From: Amphritea atlantica
GTDB taxonomy: Bacteria > Pseudomonadota > Gammaproteobacteria > Pseudomonadales > Balneatricaceae
Length of the DNA stretch: 64,000 bases
Direction: 5' to 3'
Assembly (NCBI GenBank): GCA_024397875.1
Contig: CP073344.1
Span: 3,587,001 to 3,651,000, forward strand
Position numbers and translations under genes: made by a program. The notes under the pieces were generated by a model. That model saw nothing but the letters and a program-made list of their open reading frames with translations, searched no databases and was not told the DNA's origin. Positions 25,540 through 34,400 of this stretch are shown here, piece after piece. The stretch's first letter is position 1. Each line of letters begins with the position of its first letter.

Positions 25540-27120
25540 TCAGTGCTCCCGGGTTGAGCGGAAGCGCATATCCGGCCAGCGCTCCTCGGTCAGGCTCAGA
25601 TTCACCCGGGTCGGCGCCAGATAGGTCAGCAAGCCTCCACCATCCAGGGCCAGGTTATCTCCCCCTTTACGGCGAAACTCTTCCAGCTTACGGGCATCCT
25701 CGCACTCAACCCAGCGGGCAGTCGCTATCGTGACCGGCTCGTACATGCATTCAACTTTGTACTCATCTTTGAGACGGTATACCACCACCTCAAACTGCAG
25801 CTGCCCTACGGCACCCAGAATCAGATCGTTCTTATTGATCGGCTGAAACAACTGGACCGCACCCTCTTCCGATAATTGCTGCAAGCCTTTCTGCAACTGC
25901 TTCATCTTCAGCGGGTCTTTAGGCCGCACCCGGCGGAACATCTCCGGCGCGAAGTGAGGAATACCGGTAAACTTCAGGTCCTCACCTTCGGTAAAGGTAT
26001 CACCGATCTGAATAGTACCGTGGTTGTGCAGTCCGATTATATCGCCGGACCAGGCTTCCTCGACATTGGAACGGTCTCCGGCCAGGAAGGTCACCGCATC
26101 GGCAATCTTTACATCCTTTTTGATCCGCACATGACGCATCTTCATGCCACGGGTATAACTCCCTGAACAGACTCGCATAAAGGCGATCCGGTCACGGTGT
26201 TTAGGGTCCATATTGGCCTGAATTTTAAACACAAAACCGGAAAAGGCCTCTTCATCTGCCGCGACCGGGCGGCTAATGGTTTCCCGGGCAATCGGTGACG
26301 GTGCAAACTCAACAAAACCATCAAGCATTTCACGGACACCGAAGTTAGACAGCGCGGTACCAAAATAAACAGGTGTCTGCCGACCCGCCAGATATTCATC
26401 CTGATCATATTCATGGCTTGCCCCCCGAACCAGCTCGATCTCATCGACAAAGTCTTCATAGAGGTTACCCAGCAATTCCCGGGCGGCATCGCTTTCCAGC
26501 CCCTGAACCTGAATATCATCGGGAATAACGCTACCCTGCCCCGGCGTAAACACATGGATAGTATCGGTGTAGAGGTTATACACACCGCGAAAATCCTTAC
26601 CCATACTGATCGGCCAGGTAATCGGCGCTGCCGCAATTTTCAGCACCTCTTCAATCTCATCCAGCAGTTCAATCGGATCACGGATATCCCGGTCCATCTT
26701 GTTAACAAAAGACAGAATCGGCGTGTCACGCAGACGACAGACTTCCATCAGTTTAATGGTGCGAGCCTCGACACCCTTGGCGCCATCCACCACCATCAAA
26801 GCGGAGTCTACTGCGGTCAGTGTACGATAGGTATCTTCTGAGAAGTCCTCGTGTCCCGGAGTGTCCAGCAGGTTGACGATACGACCATTATGAGGAAACT
26901 GCATCACCGATGAGGTAACCGAAATACCCCGCTCCTGCTCCATACTCATCCAGTCGGACGTTGCATGACGGTCAGACTTTTTACCCTTAACGGTACCGGC
27001 TTTCTGAATCAGGTTTCCGAACAACAGCAGTTTTTCGGTAATCGTGGTTTTACCCGCATCCGGGTGGGAAATAATTGCGAAAGTCCGACGAATCGAGACT
27101 TCCTTAGAGATACTAGACAT
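25540..27120 (-). CDS. prfC: Peptide chain release factor 3
   Basis: RF3 is the GTPase that recycles RF1/RF2 after peptide release. The GTP-binding motifs are intact: [13 protein letters not shown] (P-loop), [18 protein letters not shown] (switch II region) and [12 protein letters not shown]-like domains follow. I chose the ATG at 27120 ([15 protein letters not shown]) because it gives a family-length protein of 526 residues; eleven additional in-frame codons upstream look like leader. The gene ends immediately before a strong terminator, and it appears to be monocistronic. Confidence 0.97.
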   Translation of the reverse strand: MSSISKEVSIRRTFAIISHPDAGKTTITEKLLLFGNLIQKAGTVKGKKSDRHATSDWMSMEQERGISVTSSVMQFPHNGRIVNLLDTPGHEDFSEDTYRTLTAVDSALMVVDGAKGVEARTIKLMEVCRLRDTPILSFVNKMDRDIRDPIELLDEIEEVLKIAAAPITWPISMGKDFRGVYNLYTDTIHVFTPGQGSVIPDDIQVQGLESDAARELLGNLYEDFVDEIELVRGASHEYDQDEYLAGRQTPVYFGTALSNFGVREMLDGFVEFAPSPIARETISRPVAADEEAFSGFVFKIQANMDPKHRDRIAFMRVCSGSYTRGMKMRHVRIKKDVKIADAVTFLAGDRSNVEEAWSGDIIGLHNHGTIQIGDTFTEGEDLKFTGIPHFAPEMFRRVRPKDPLKMKQLQKGLQQLSEEGAVQLFQPINKNDLILGAVGQLQFEVVVYRLKDEYKVECMYEPVTIATARWVECEDARKLEEFRRKGGDNLALDGGGLLTYLAPTRVNLSLTEERWPDMRFRSTREH

Positions 27121-27459
27121 AGAGATCCGGTTATTTTGGAAACTGCCCTGCACACCAACCTGCAGAAGCCAGAAAATATCATTGGGCGCTATTTTCGCCG
27201 ATCGGCATCAAATCAGCAACTGAAAGCGATTAACTCAGCCCAGATTCCTGACAAACAGCCGGATAAAGTCGTGAATCTGCAACGCTGTTCCCGCAACGCC
27301 CTCGCTATCGTTGAGTTGACACCTGTGACTCCGGATCCGGCTATGCAGCACATACTCCACCGGGCAGTGCGCCTTCAGCCCCCCTGTCCCGATCGCCAGT
27401 CGACTCTTTTACCGGTTTTTTATGCCAGTTTTCAGACCCGCACTGCCGATACAAAAACC
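27121..27459. other. Intergenic region upstream of prfC
   Basis: These 340 bases hold the 5' region of prfC and the 3' end of the 217-aa periplasmic gene. I see no gene, repeat or strong terminator. A long plus-strand open frame crosses it but looks like a shadow of prfC and its neighbour. Confidence 0.5.
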
Positions 27460-28113
27460 TTATTCGGAGAATTTCCACGGCTTATCTTCAGGCACATACA
27501 GGCTCTCTTTTTTGATACAGCGCTGACTGATAGCGGTCGCTTCAGACAACAGAACATCCCGGCCTTCAGCCATTTTCCGGGTATAGAGAGGGGTTCTCCA
27601 ACCGTAAAAAGCCGCTTCGCACTGCTGCGTTTTCTGTATCCCGACAATATCCTCTTCACTCCAGTTACACTGATAACCCGCGACAGTTCTCACAGGAGCA
27701 CTCCCGGACAGCAAGCCATAGGGGATAGCGCTTTTTTCAATAAGCGGATGCATCCTGACCCTGGCGATATTGCCGATAGAGAGATAGGTGTATACCGCAT
27801 CAGGGGTTTCCCAGCGTTCTTTCCGATAGGGGGAGTAGGTCGTTTCACCACGCGACCGGGCAGCCATCGCCAGCATCTCGCCCGTTTCTGCATAATATCG
27901 GGTATCTGCGGTGGCAATGACTAGCTGGCGACCTTGCTTATCCGGCTGATCGTCAATCAACCGGGTCACAAAATGATCGTAGGTAATCACATACGCTGGA
28001 GTTTCATCGGCCTCACAGCTCAATGCAGGCAGATCTCCGGCATAGCTGACTGAAACCACCGCCCACAGAATAACGGGTAGTAGTCGTGTAAAAATCCTGT
28101 TGCGTTCCATCAT
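27460..28113 (-). CDS. Hypothetical periplasmic protein, 217 aa
   Basis: I do not recognise this protein. It starts with a signal peptide (MMERNRIFTRLLPVILWAV, cleavage near YAGDL). The mature region has four cysteines (SCEADE, YQCNWSE, QQCEAAFYG, QRCIKKE) consistent with two disulfides. It also has a hydrophilic middle with RLIDDQPDKQGRQLVIATAD and ADTRYYAETGE, where a role in binding or scaffolding could lie. It lies divergent to regB with a 240-bp intergenic region and is convergent to nothing obvious. No family or pathway can be named with confidence. Confidence 0.65.
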   Translation of the reverse strand: MMERNRIFTRLLPVILWAVVSVSYAGDLPALSCEADETPAYVITYDHFVTRLIDDQPDKQGRQLVIATADTRYYAETGEMLAMAARSRGETTYSPYRKERWETPDAVYTYLSIGNIARVRMHPLIEKSAIPYGLLSGSAPVRTVAGYQCNWSEEDIVGIQKTQQCEAAFYGWRTPLYTRKMAEGRDVLLSEATAISQRCIKKESLYVPEDKPWKFSE

Positions 28114-28324
28114 CAGACCCGTTTTATATTCACCTAATCAGAGCAGAACAAATATAACGCCCCTGTATAACGCCACCGATATAATACCCCGGGCTCATCC
28201 GGACGTTTAACACGCCACCAGCGCGATAATAAAAAAGCAAAGTAGCAAAGAACCCCTGCAGTTTACAAGTTCAGGTCAAAAACAGTGCGACAATCTGACA
28301 CATCCATGATGCAGCGCTCTTGGT

Positions 28325-28330
28325 TATAAT
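28325..28330 (+). promoter_or_regulatory. Possible -10 element of regB-regA
   Basis: TATAAT stands 25 bp before the regB ATG. No good -35 hexamer is spaced 16-18 bp upstream, so activation by a regulator may be needed or the call may be chance. Confidence 0.35.
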
Positions 28331-28354
28331 TTCGCTTTCTGCCAAGCTAGCGTT

Positions 28355-29629
28355 ATGAACTACACCAGCAACACCCGCCATCAGCTACTGCAGCTCTGTT
28401 ATATCCGCACGGTCACTATCTTCGGCCAGAGCGGACTTTTGCTGTACCTTTTTTTTGCTCTGCATGTCACGCTTAATTTCTGGCTGATCGCCTTTGCGCT
28501 GCTGGCGATGGCACTACTCAATCTGCTGTCACTGTTGCGACTTCGTTCACCCATGCCGCTGACGCAGCTGGAGTTTTTCTTCCAGCTGGTTGCCGATATC
28601 GCTTTTTATGTCTGCCTGTTATATCAGATGGGCGGGGTAGGTAACCCATTCTCAGCACTATTGCTGATTCCTTTGATTATCAGTGCAACCTCGTTGCCCC
28701 GGCATTACACCTGGCTGACAGCACTCCTGGTTATCATCAGTTACTCTCTGTTGATGCACTTTTTTATTCCGATCAATCTGCCGGATACCGGACATCAGCA
28801 TCAGGCGGCGGCGCTGTTGAACCTGCACCTTGCGGGGATGTGGATTAACTTTATCCTGACCGCAATACTGATCACCTGGTTTGTCGTCAATATCCGCGAT
28901 AATCTGCAGCGTCAGGAACTAAAACTGAACCGCGCCCGGGCCTCCAACCTGCGCAATCAGCAGCTACTGTCACTGGCCACCATGGCGGCCGGTACGGCCC
29001 ATGAGATGGGCACGCCGCTGGCAACCATGCGGGTACTGCTCCATGAGATCAAGCTTGACCACAGTGACGATACAGAACTGCTTGAGGATATCGGAATATT
29101 GCAGGCGCAGGTAGAAAACTGTTCCGACCGGTTGAAACATCTGGCCGACTCAGTCCAACAGGAGCAGAAAGAATCACGTCTTCTGCCTGCCCGGCAGTTT
29201 TTCGATGAAATTATGGACCGCTGGCTGTTGATGCGCCCCACAGCAAACTTTACGCCTGTGATTTTTAATCTCAGCGGTGAACCTGCCATATATAGCTCGA
29301 TCCCGCTTCAGCAGGCGTTTATTAACCTGCTCAACAATGCTGCCGATGCTTCCGATAAACCGCTTAAAATTGAAGTATCATCTGACTCACAGCAGATACT
29401 CTTTACCCTTCTGGATCAGGGGCCGGGGATTCCGCTTGAGCAGGCGGAAAAGCTGGGCAGCCCCTTCATCACCACTAAGGGTAAGGGGCTGGGAATCGGA
29501 CTGTTTCTGACGGCCAGCGCGCTGGACAGCTATGGCGGTGAAGTCCGCCTGTTTAATCACCCTGAAGGCGGCACACTGACTGAAGTCAAACTACCGGTCA
29601 TACAAGAGAGCCAGAAAAATGGACACTAA
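28355..29629 (+). CDS. regB: Redox-responsive sensor histidine kinase RegB/PrrB/RoxS type
   Basis: The 424-residue kinase has six predicted N-terminal transmembrane helices. It carries the RegB quinone-binding heptapeptide GGVGNPF at residues 93-99, the phosphoacceptor histidine H216 in MAAGTAHEMGTPLATM, and the redox-active cysteine C256 in QVENCSDRL. The C-terminal ATPase domain has NLLNNAADAS (N box), DQGPGIP (G1) and TTKGKGLGIGLFL (G2). This family senses the quinone pool and oxygen and controls respiration, nitrogen and carbon genes (RegBA, PrrBA, RoxSR, ActSR). It overlaps the regulator gene by 11 bp. Confidence 0.92.
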   Translation: MNYTSNTRHQLLQLCYIRTVTIFGQSGLLLYLFFALHVTLNFWLIAFALLAMALLNLLSLLRLRSPMPLTQLEFFFQLVADIAFYVCLLYQMGGVGNPFSALLLIPLIISATSLPRHYTWLTALLVIISYSLLMHFFIPINLPDTGHQHQAAALLNLHLAGMWINFILTAILITWFVVNIRDNLQRQELKLNRARASNLRNQQLLSLATMAAGTAHEMGTPLATMRVLLHEIKLDHSDDTELLEDIGILQAQVENCSDRLKHLADSVQQEQKESRLLPARQFFDEIMDRWLLMRPTANFTPVIFNLSGEPAIYSSIPLQQAFINLLNNAADASDKPLKIEVSSDSQQILFTLLDQGPGIPLEQAEKLGSPFITTKGKGLGIGLFLTASALDSYGGEVRLFNHPEGGTLTEVKLPVIQESQKNGH

Positions 29630-30170
29630 TTCGAGCGCTTTACGGTTTCTGATTGTTGATGATGACGAGACTTTCTCACGGGTTTTGAACCGGGCTATTA
29701 AGCGACGCGGCTACGATACCGCGGTTGCCGGTTCGGCTGAGCAGGCACTGGAGATACTCACTGAGTTTACCCCGGATCTTGCGACCCTGGACCTGAAAAT
29801 GGGTGGCGCTTCCGGCATCACACTGATCCCCCGGCTGAAAGCGCTCAACCCCGATATCAGAATTCTGATTCTGACCGGCTATGCCAGCATCTCTACCGCC
29901 GTTGAGGCAATTAAGCTGGGGGCTACCGATTATCTCGCCAAACCTGCCGATACCGATCAGATTCTGGCGAAACTGAACGGTGCTGAGCCGGACCCGGATG
30001 TGGAGATTGCCGACAAACCGATGTCGGTTGGACGGCTGGAGTGGGAGCATATTCAGAAAGTGCTGACCGAACATGACGGCAATATCTCCGCCACTGCCCG
30101 GGCATTGGGAATGCACCGTCGCACACTGCAACGCAAACTGCAGAAGCGTCCCGTCAGAGAAGAGCACTAA
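29619..30170 (+). CDS. regA: Response regulator RegA/PrrA/RoxR type
   Basis: The 183-residue protein has a receiver domain with the acidic pair in VDDDETFS and the phosphoacceptor D58 in LATLDLKMGG, then KPADTDQIL near the end of the receiver. A Fis-type helix-turn-helix follows (about residues 140-180) with GNISATARALGMHRRTLQRKL, which is nearly invariant in RegA-type regulators. It is translated from an ATG within the regB 3' end. After the stop lie REP-like palindromes, which may stabilise or terminate the transcript. Confidence 0.93.
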   Translation: MDTNSSALRFLIVDDDETFSRVLNRAIKRRGYDTAVAGSAEQALEILTEFTPDLATLDLKMGGASGITLIPRLKALNPDIRILILTGYASISTAVEAIKLGATDYLAKPADTDQILAKLNGAEPDPDVEIADKPMSVGRLEWEHIQKVLTEHDGNISATARALGMHRRTLQRKLQKRPVREEH

Positions 30171-30180
30171 CGTTGCTCGT

Positions 30181-30248
30181 TGTAGGAGCGGCTTCCAGCC
30201 GCGAGAATATGTGAAAATGTTCATTCGCGGCTGGAAGCCGCTCCTACA
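30181..30248. repeat. REP-type palindrome, 24-bp perfect arms
   Basis: TGTAGGAGCGGCTTCC-AGCCGCGA (30181-30204) and its exact reverse complement (30225-30248) are separated by 20 bases. The core GTAGGAGCGGC-TTCC-AGCCGC is the kind of repetitive extragenic palindrome common in Pseudomonas and marine relatives. A single degenerate half (GTAGGAGCGGC-ATCTT-GCCGCGA) occurs near 57610. Confidence 0.85.
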
Positions 30249-30259
30249 AATACAAAGAA

Positions 30260-30390
30260 GGCTTTTATCGAGCGACGAGCAAGTCACGCTCTTTGTGACA
30301 TCGAGCTACGAACAACGGCTTTTGAAGCTCTTTGTGACGTTCGAGCGACGGCTCTTAAAAAATCACGTTTCCTGTGACAATCGAGCTAGA
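30260..30390. repeat. Cluster of degenerate GAGC/GTCAC palindromes
   Basis: Repeated variants of GAGC...AAGTCACGCTCTTTGTGAC, CTCTTTGTGACGTTCGAGC and TCACGTTTCCTGTGACAATCGAGCTAG follow the REP. They share the elements CTTTGTGAC and TCGAGC(TA). No coding potential is seen; this fills the space between regA and the convergent CbiM-like gene. Confidence 0.55.
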
Positions 30391-30395
30391 TTCCT

Positions 30396-31064
30396 TTACT
30401 GATCATCGATATATTTTTTTGCATCGAAAGTACGGATCCAGTCTGGGTAAAATACCATCATAGCGGTCATTATGATGCCGTTAAGCAATCCCTCAGGAAA
30501 CACGATAAGTGGCAGTATCTGAATATATTCTGTGTAGATTTTATCACTGCTGTAAACATCACTGATCCACAACAGAAACCCCATACTCAGCCCGCCGGTT
30601 AGGGTCGCCATCCCGGCGCCCAGAAAGGCACAGAGAAAAAGATAGATAAAGAAGTTGGGCGGCAGACGCGCTTCTACCTGGCGCAGAATAAAATAGCTGA
30701 CCAATACCGGGATGACGATGGTACAGAGTCCGTTTACGGCGAAACCGTTCCAGTTCTCCTGTCCCATCAGGGTCGAACCCAGCAGTGCCAGACTGGCTGA
30801 CAGGATCGCCAGATCCCAGCCAAACATCAGTGTCAGTACCGTGACTCCCAGAAAATGGATCCCCAGACCGGGGGAGATACCCGCCCGCATCTGCCACAAC
30901 ACCATCAGGCCTACAGTGGTACCAAGAAACAGATGTTGCAGCTGGCGGTTGCTGACAAGCGTGGACCAGGGGGCAGACCAGATCGCCAGCCCCAGCAACA
31001 GGAAATAGCCGACTTGTGCAAACCAGAACCAGAAGCCGGTAATCAGATCTGTGGTTAAATTCAT
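30396..31064 (-). CDS. CbiM-like membrane protein (energy-coupling factor permease family)
   Basis: The protein has about seven hydrophobic segments and resembles the CbiM/ECF S-component fold, with GIHFLGVTVLTLMFGWDLAIL in pieces (GIHFLGVTVLTLMF), NGFAVNGLCTIVIPVL, FLGAGMATLTGGLSMG and FPEGLLNGIIMTAMMVFYP. CbiM proteins bind cobalt or nickel as substrate components. No ATPase or CbiQ/CbiN partner lies nearby, so this could be a solitary member of unknown substrate. I chose the ATG at 31064 (MNLTTDLITG), since the eight preceding codons are not hydrophobic and look like leader. It is convergent with regA. Confidence 0.7.
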   Translation of the reverse strand: MNLTTDLITGFWFWFAQVGYFLLLGLAIWSAPWSTLVSNRQLQHLFLGTTVGLMVLWQMRAGISPGLGIHFLGVTVLTLMFGWDLAILSASLALLGSTLMGQENWNGFAVNGLCTIVIPVLVSYFILRQVEARLPPNFFIYLFLCAFLGAGMATLTGGLSMGFLLWISDVYSSDKIYTEYIQILPLIVFPEGLLNGIIMTAMMVFYPDWIRTFDAKKYIDDQ

Positions 31065-31114
31065 ATCCGTGCGGCACCCCTTCGGCAAACTATCTATAGT
31101 GAGCTCTGTTGAGT

Positions 31115-31585
31115 TTAACGCTCTGACAATAAAATAAGATTGTTACAGCTCATTAAAATTGCATCTTCGCTGCCATTGTCGGTCGGATAATAGCCTTTAC
31201 GGATACCGTCCTGCTGATAACCCAGACGACGGTAGAGTTTGCGGGCCGCGTCATTGGAGCTGCGAACCTCAAGCATATTCCGGTTCACACCACAGCGCTG
31301 TAGTTGTTCATGAACATAGTGCATCAGCTCACTGGCGAGCCCCTGACCACGACACTCCGGTCGAACGCCAATCTGCAGTAACTCTGCCTCATCCAGAACC
31401 GTTGATAGCAGGGCAAAGCCGTTCAGCCGCTCCGCCTGCCAGATACCGTAACAGAGATACCGCTCACCCGAGAGATACGAAAGTAACTGAGCATCAGACC
31501 ATGGGGGAGTGAAACAACAGGCTTCGAGTTCAGATAGCTGTGGCAGTTCGGCGGCAGTAAGCGGCCGCAGGAGATTACTGCTCAT
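31115..31585 (-). CDS. rimI: Ribosomal protein S18 N-alanine acetyltransferase RimI
   Basis: RimI is a GNAT acetyltransferase that acetylates the N terminus of ribosomal protein S18. The acetyl-CoA binding motif A is visible as QIGVRPECRGQGLASELM, and LEVRSSNDAARKLYRRLGYQ is the motif B region with the catalytic tyrosine. The start at 31585 (MSSNLLRPLTAAELP) gives a protein of 156 residues. It overlaps the end of the preceding HolD-like gene by 11 bp, the same neighbour arrangement as holD-rimI in Escherichia coli. Confidence 0.92.
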   Translation of the reverse strand: MSSNLLRPLTAAELPQLSELEACCFTPPWSDAQLLSYLSGERYLCYGIWQAERLNGFALLSTVLDEAELLQIGVRPECRGQGLASELMHYVHEQLQRCGVNRNMLEVRSSNDAARKLYRRLGYQQDGIRKGYYPTDNGSEDAILMSCNNLILLSER

Positions 31586-32561
31586 CGGCAGCCGATTGCA
31601 GTTGCAGGTGATCGAGTAGCGGTTGCAGATCATTCCAGACCTCCCGCTTACATCCCGGCAGCATCATCATCTCGGTGAGGCTGGCAGAGGCCAGCGTTTT
31701 AACACTGGAGCGCAGACTGAACAGCATTCCGCGTAGCTGATCCAGCGGTTCAGACCGCTCAAGCACCATCTGGGCGGCAGACTCGCCGAGCAACAGCACA
31801 GTATTTACCGGGAATTTCTGTAAACTTTTCTTCAGTTTATGCTGTACGGTAAGACGGGCCTGCTGAGCCCCCTGATCCAGTGATTTACTGGCAAACATCG
31901 GCCAGGGCAAGGTGTAAAACTCGGCCGTACTTCCCCCGCTCAGGCCGATCGAGCGCAGAATTTTATCCAACAATATCTGATGGTGGGCATCCGCATGACC
32001 GCTGTTCTGTTGCCCCCGGGCGGACACCGATACCGGCGGCAGGGAGTCGACCACCAGACAATCCTGATAAATCATAAAAGCCAGTTTAAACGGTTTCTGG
32101 TCGGTCTGCGCAGAGGGGTCCGGCAGATCAATATCCACCGGCTGAGGCGGGGTTATATCGTCAGCTATCGATGCAGCCGGCACAGATTCCGGCGCTGTCG
32201 ACCGAGGTGCTGGCGAGACAGCAGGCTGATGCGGAGGAATAGCCTCAGACTGGGGCTGAGGAGACACTGAAGCCGGTGCGCTTACTGAGGCGCTGACCGC
32301 TGCCGTTTTCTGCTGTGAACCGAAGCTGGCACTCAGCTCAGCACGGGCCTGTTTAGCAGCGATAGCGCGATCCGCCGGCTTCAGAATAGGTTTCGCAACG
32401 GAGCCCTGAGCATCACCCGATACTCCGGCAGTCTCATTTTCCGACCAGCAGTACTCCCACACCCAGTCGGGTGTCGGCCGGGCACCGGGGAGCTGGCGAC
32501 GGGGCAGCCAGCTGACAATGCCCATCGTTTCCAGATACTGATCGCGCTGCGACTGCTCCAT
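31575..32561 (-). CDS. Possible DNA polymerase III psi-like protein with long linker and C-terminal UDG-like region
   Basis: The N-terminal segment RDQYLETMGIVSWLPRRQLP resembles the start of Escherichia coli HolD (RRDWQLQQLGITQWSLRRP), the psi subunit segment that binds chi. The position directly before rimI also fits holD. A long proline-, alanine- and serine-rich stretch (about residues 80-165) follows. The C-terminal domain (about 170-320) contains LPWPMFASKSLDQGAQQ and FPVNTVLLLGESAAQMVL, somewhat like uracil-DNA-glycosylase-fold proteins but without their catalytic motifs that I can see. With 328 residues it is much longer than psi (137). A psi role is inferred from context and N terminus. 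Confidence 0.5.
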   Translation of the reverse strand: MEQSQRDQYLETMGIVSWLPRRQLPGARPTPDWVWEYCWSENETAGVSGDAQGSVAKPILKPADRAIAAKQARAELSASFGSQQKTAAVSASVSAPASVSPQPQSEAIPPHQPAVSPAPRSTAPESVPAASIADDITPPQPVDIDLPDPSAQTDQKPFKLAFMIYQDCLVVDSLPPVSVSARGQQNSGHADAHHQILLDKILRSIGLSGGSTAEFYTLPWPMFASKSLDQGAQQARLTVQHKLKKSLQKFPVNTVLLLGESAAQMVLERSEPLDQLRGMLFSLRSSVKTLASASLTEMMMLPGCKREVWNDLQPLLDHLQLQSAADEQ

Positions 32562-32617
32562 ACTTTTTCCTTATAGGCTCAATTTTATACCCTGAAACGA
32601 ACCGAGGTCTCGGCGGG

Positions 32618-34156
32618 TTAAACCTGAGGGTGGGCTTTCTCTTCGGTCGATTCCAGCATATTCAGCGCATGGATATAGGCTTTCGCCGACGCGATAATAA
32701 TATCGGTGTCAGCCCCCAGGCCATTCACAATACGCCCACCTTTTTCCAGCCGAACGGTCACTTCGCCCTGAGAGTCGGTGCCGCTGGTAATCGCATTAAC
32801 CGAGTACAGCTCCAGTGATGCGTTTGACTGAACAAGCGATTCAATCGCTTTCAACGCAGCATCCACCGGCCCGCTGCCAGCAGACTCAGCGGTTTTTTCA
32901 ATATCATCCACCGCCACCGTCACCTTAGCAACCGGCACTTCTCCGGTCTGGGAGGTCACCGACAGGCTGCTCAGTTTAAACTTCTCGTAGTGCGACGCCC
33001 GGGTATCGCTCACCAGCGCCTGCAGGTCCTCATCAAAAATCTCATGCTTTTTATCTGCCAGATCTTTAAACCGGGCAAACGCGGTATTCAGTTCCGCATC
33101 CGATTCAAAGGTCGTTCCCAGCTCTTCCAGACGGGCCCGGAATGCACTCCGGCCAGAGTGTTTCCCCATCACCATTTTATTAGCATTCCAGCCAACATCC
33201 TGGGCGGTCATAATTTCGTAAGTTTCCCGATGTTTCAGTACACCGTCCTGATGGATACCGGACTCGTGCGCGAAGGCATTGGCCCCGACAATCGCCTTGT
33301 TGGGCTGCACCGGAAAACCGGTAACACTGGAAACCAGTCGTGACGCAGGCACAATCTGTGTGGTATCGATGCCGGTATGCAGCCCCAGCACATCCTGACG
33401 GGTACGCAGCGCCATCACCACCTCCTCGAGCGAAGCATTACCGGCCCGCTCTCCCAGGCCGTTAATGGTACACTCCACCTGCCGGGCTCCCGCGCTGACA
33501 GCCGCCAGCGAGTTCGCTACCGCCAGGCCGAGGTCGTTATGACAATGTACCGAGAAGACCGCTTTATCGGCATTGGGAATCCGTTGTAGCAGCTGCTGGA
33601 TTGTATGACCAAACTCTTCCGGCACGGCATAACCCACCGTATCGGGAATATTGATGGTGCGGGCACCGGCATCAATAACCTTCTCAATGATACGACACAT
33701 AAAGTCCAGCTCTGAACGGCTGGCATCCTCCAGCGAGAACTCCACATCGCCGATCAGATTCCGCGCCCGCTTAACAGCATAGACCGCCTGCTCAACCACT
33801 TTGTCAGGGTCCATCTGCAACTTATACTTCATGTGGATAGGCGAGGTGGCAATAAAGGTATGAATACGTCCCGAATTGGCATTCACCAGCGCTTCGCCGG
33901 CGCGGTCAATATCCGCATCCAACGCCCGGGACAGTGAGCACACGGTGCTGTCCTTAATGGTATCGGCAATCGCTTTAACCGAGGCAAAATCTCCCGGTGA
34001 GGCGATCGCAAAGCCTGCCTCAATCACATCAACCCGCATCTTTTCCAGCTGTTTGGCAATGCGCAGCTTCTCTTCACGGGTCATTGATGCGCCGGGGCTC
34101 TGTTCACCATCACGCAGAGTGGTATCAAAAATAATTACACGGTTGTTATCGGTCAT
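32618..34156 (-). CDS. leuA: 2-Isopropylmalate synthase
   Basis: LeuA condenses 2-oxoisovalerate with acetyl-CoA, the first step of leucine synthesis. The 512-residue protein has the DRE-TIM motif [17 protein letters not shown] at the N terminus, the metal ligands in [17 protein letters not shown], and [18 protein letters not shown]. The C-terminal regulatory domain (about residue 390 onward) binds leucine for feedback inhibition. A TATAAT-like element lies at 34194-34189 on the minus strand, about 35 bp before the start, but with no good -35. The downstream genes face the same way, though the spacing suggests independent transcription. Confidence 0.97.
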   Translation of the reverse strand: MTDNNRVIIFDTTLRDGEQSPGASMTREEKLRIAKQLEKMRVDVIEAGFAIASPGDFASVKAIADTIKDSTVCSLSRALDADIDRAGEALVNANSGRIHTFIATSPIHMKYKLQMDPDKVVEQAVYAVKRARNLIGDVEFSLEDASRSELDFMCRIIEKVIDAGARTINIPDTVGYAVPEEFGHTIQQLLQRIPNADKAVFSVHCHNDLGLAVANSLAAVSAGARQVECTINGLGERAGNASLEEVVMALRTRQDVLGLHTGIDTTQIVPASRLVSSVTGFPVQPNKAIVGANAFAHESGIHQDGVLKHRETYEIMTAQDVGWNANKMVMGKHSGRSAFRARLEELGTTFESDAELNTAFARFKDLADKKHEIFDEDLQALVSDTRASHYEKFKLSSLSVTSQTGEVPVAKVTVAVDDIEKTAESAGSGPVDAALKAIESLVQSNASLELYSVNAITSGTDSQGEVTVRLEKGGRIVNGLGADTDIIIASAKAYIHALNMLESTEEKAHPQV

Positions 34157-34400
34157 GACCGGACTCCAGAAACTGATTGGCTGACACGATTATAGTGCCG
34201 CATTAGCTGTAATGATTAGCCTGAAAAGAGATCGACAGGTGACGTGACGAAGGCGTGCAAATGAAAAAATTTGCCGGGAAATCAGAGCCACATCCACTAT
34301 ATTATCTGATACCGACTAATATAACTTCCTGATGGCTATTTGCAACTGAATGACATACAAATAGATGTCTGCCAGCCTCTGAATGAAAGGGATTCAACCG

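Noticed and set aside
26965..27924. 319-codon plus-strand frame overlapping prfC and the 217-aa gene
   Set aside because: It is antisense to two genes, has no ribosome-binding site, and its composition looks like a shadow frame.
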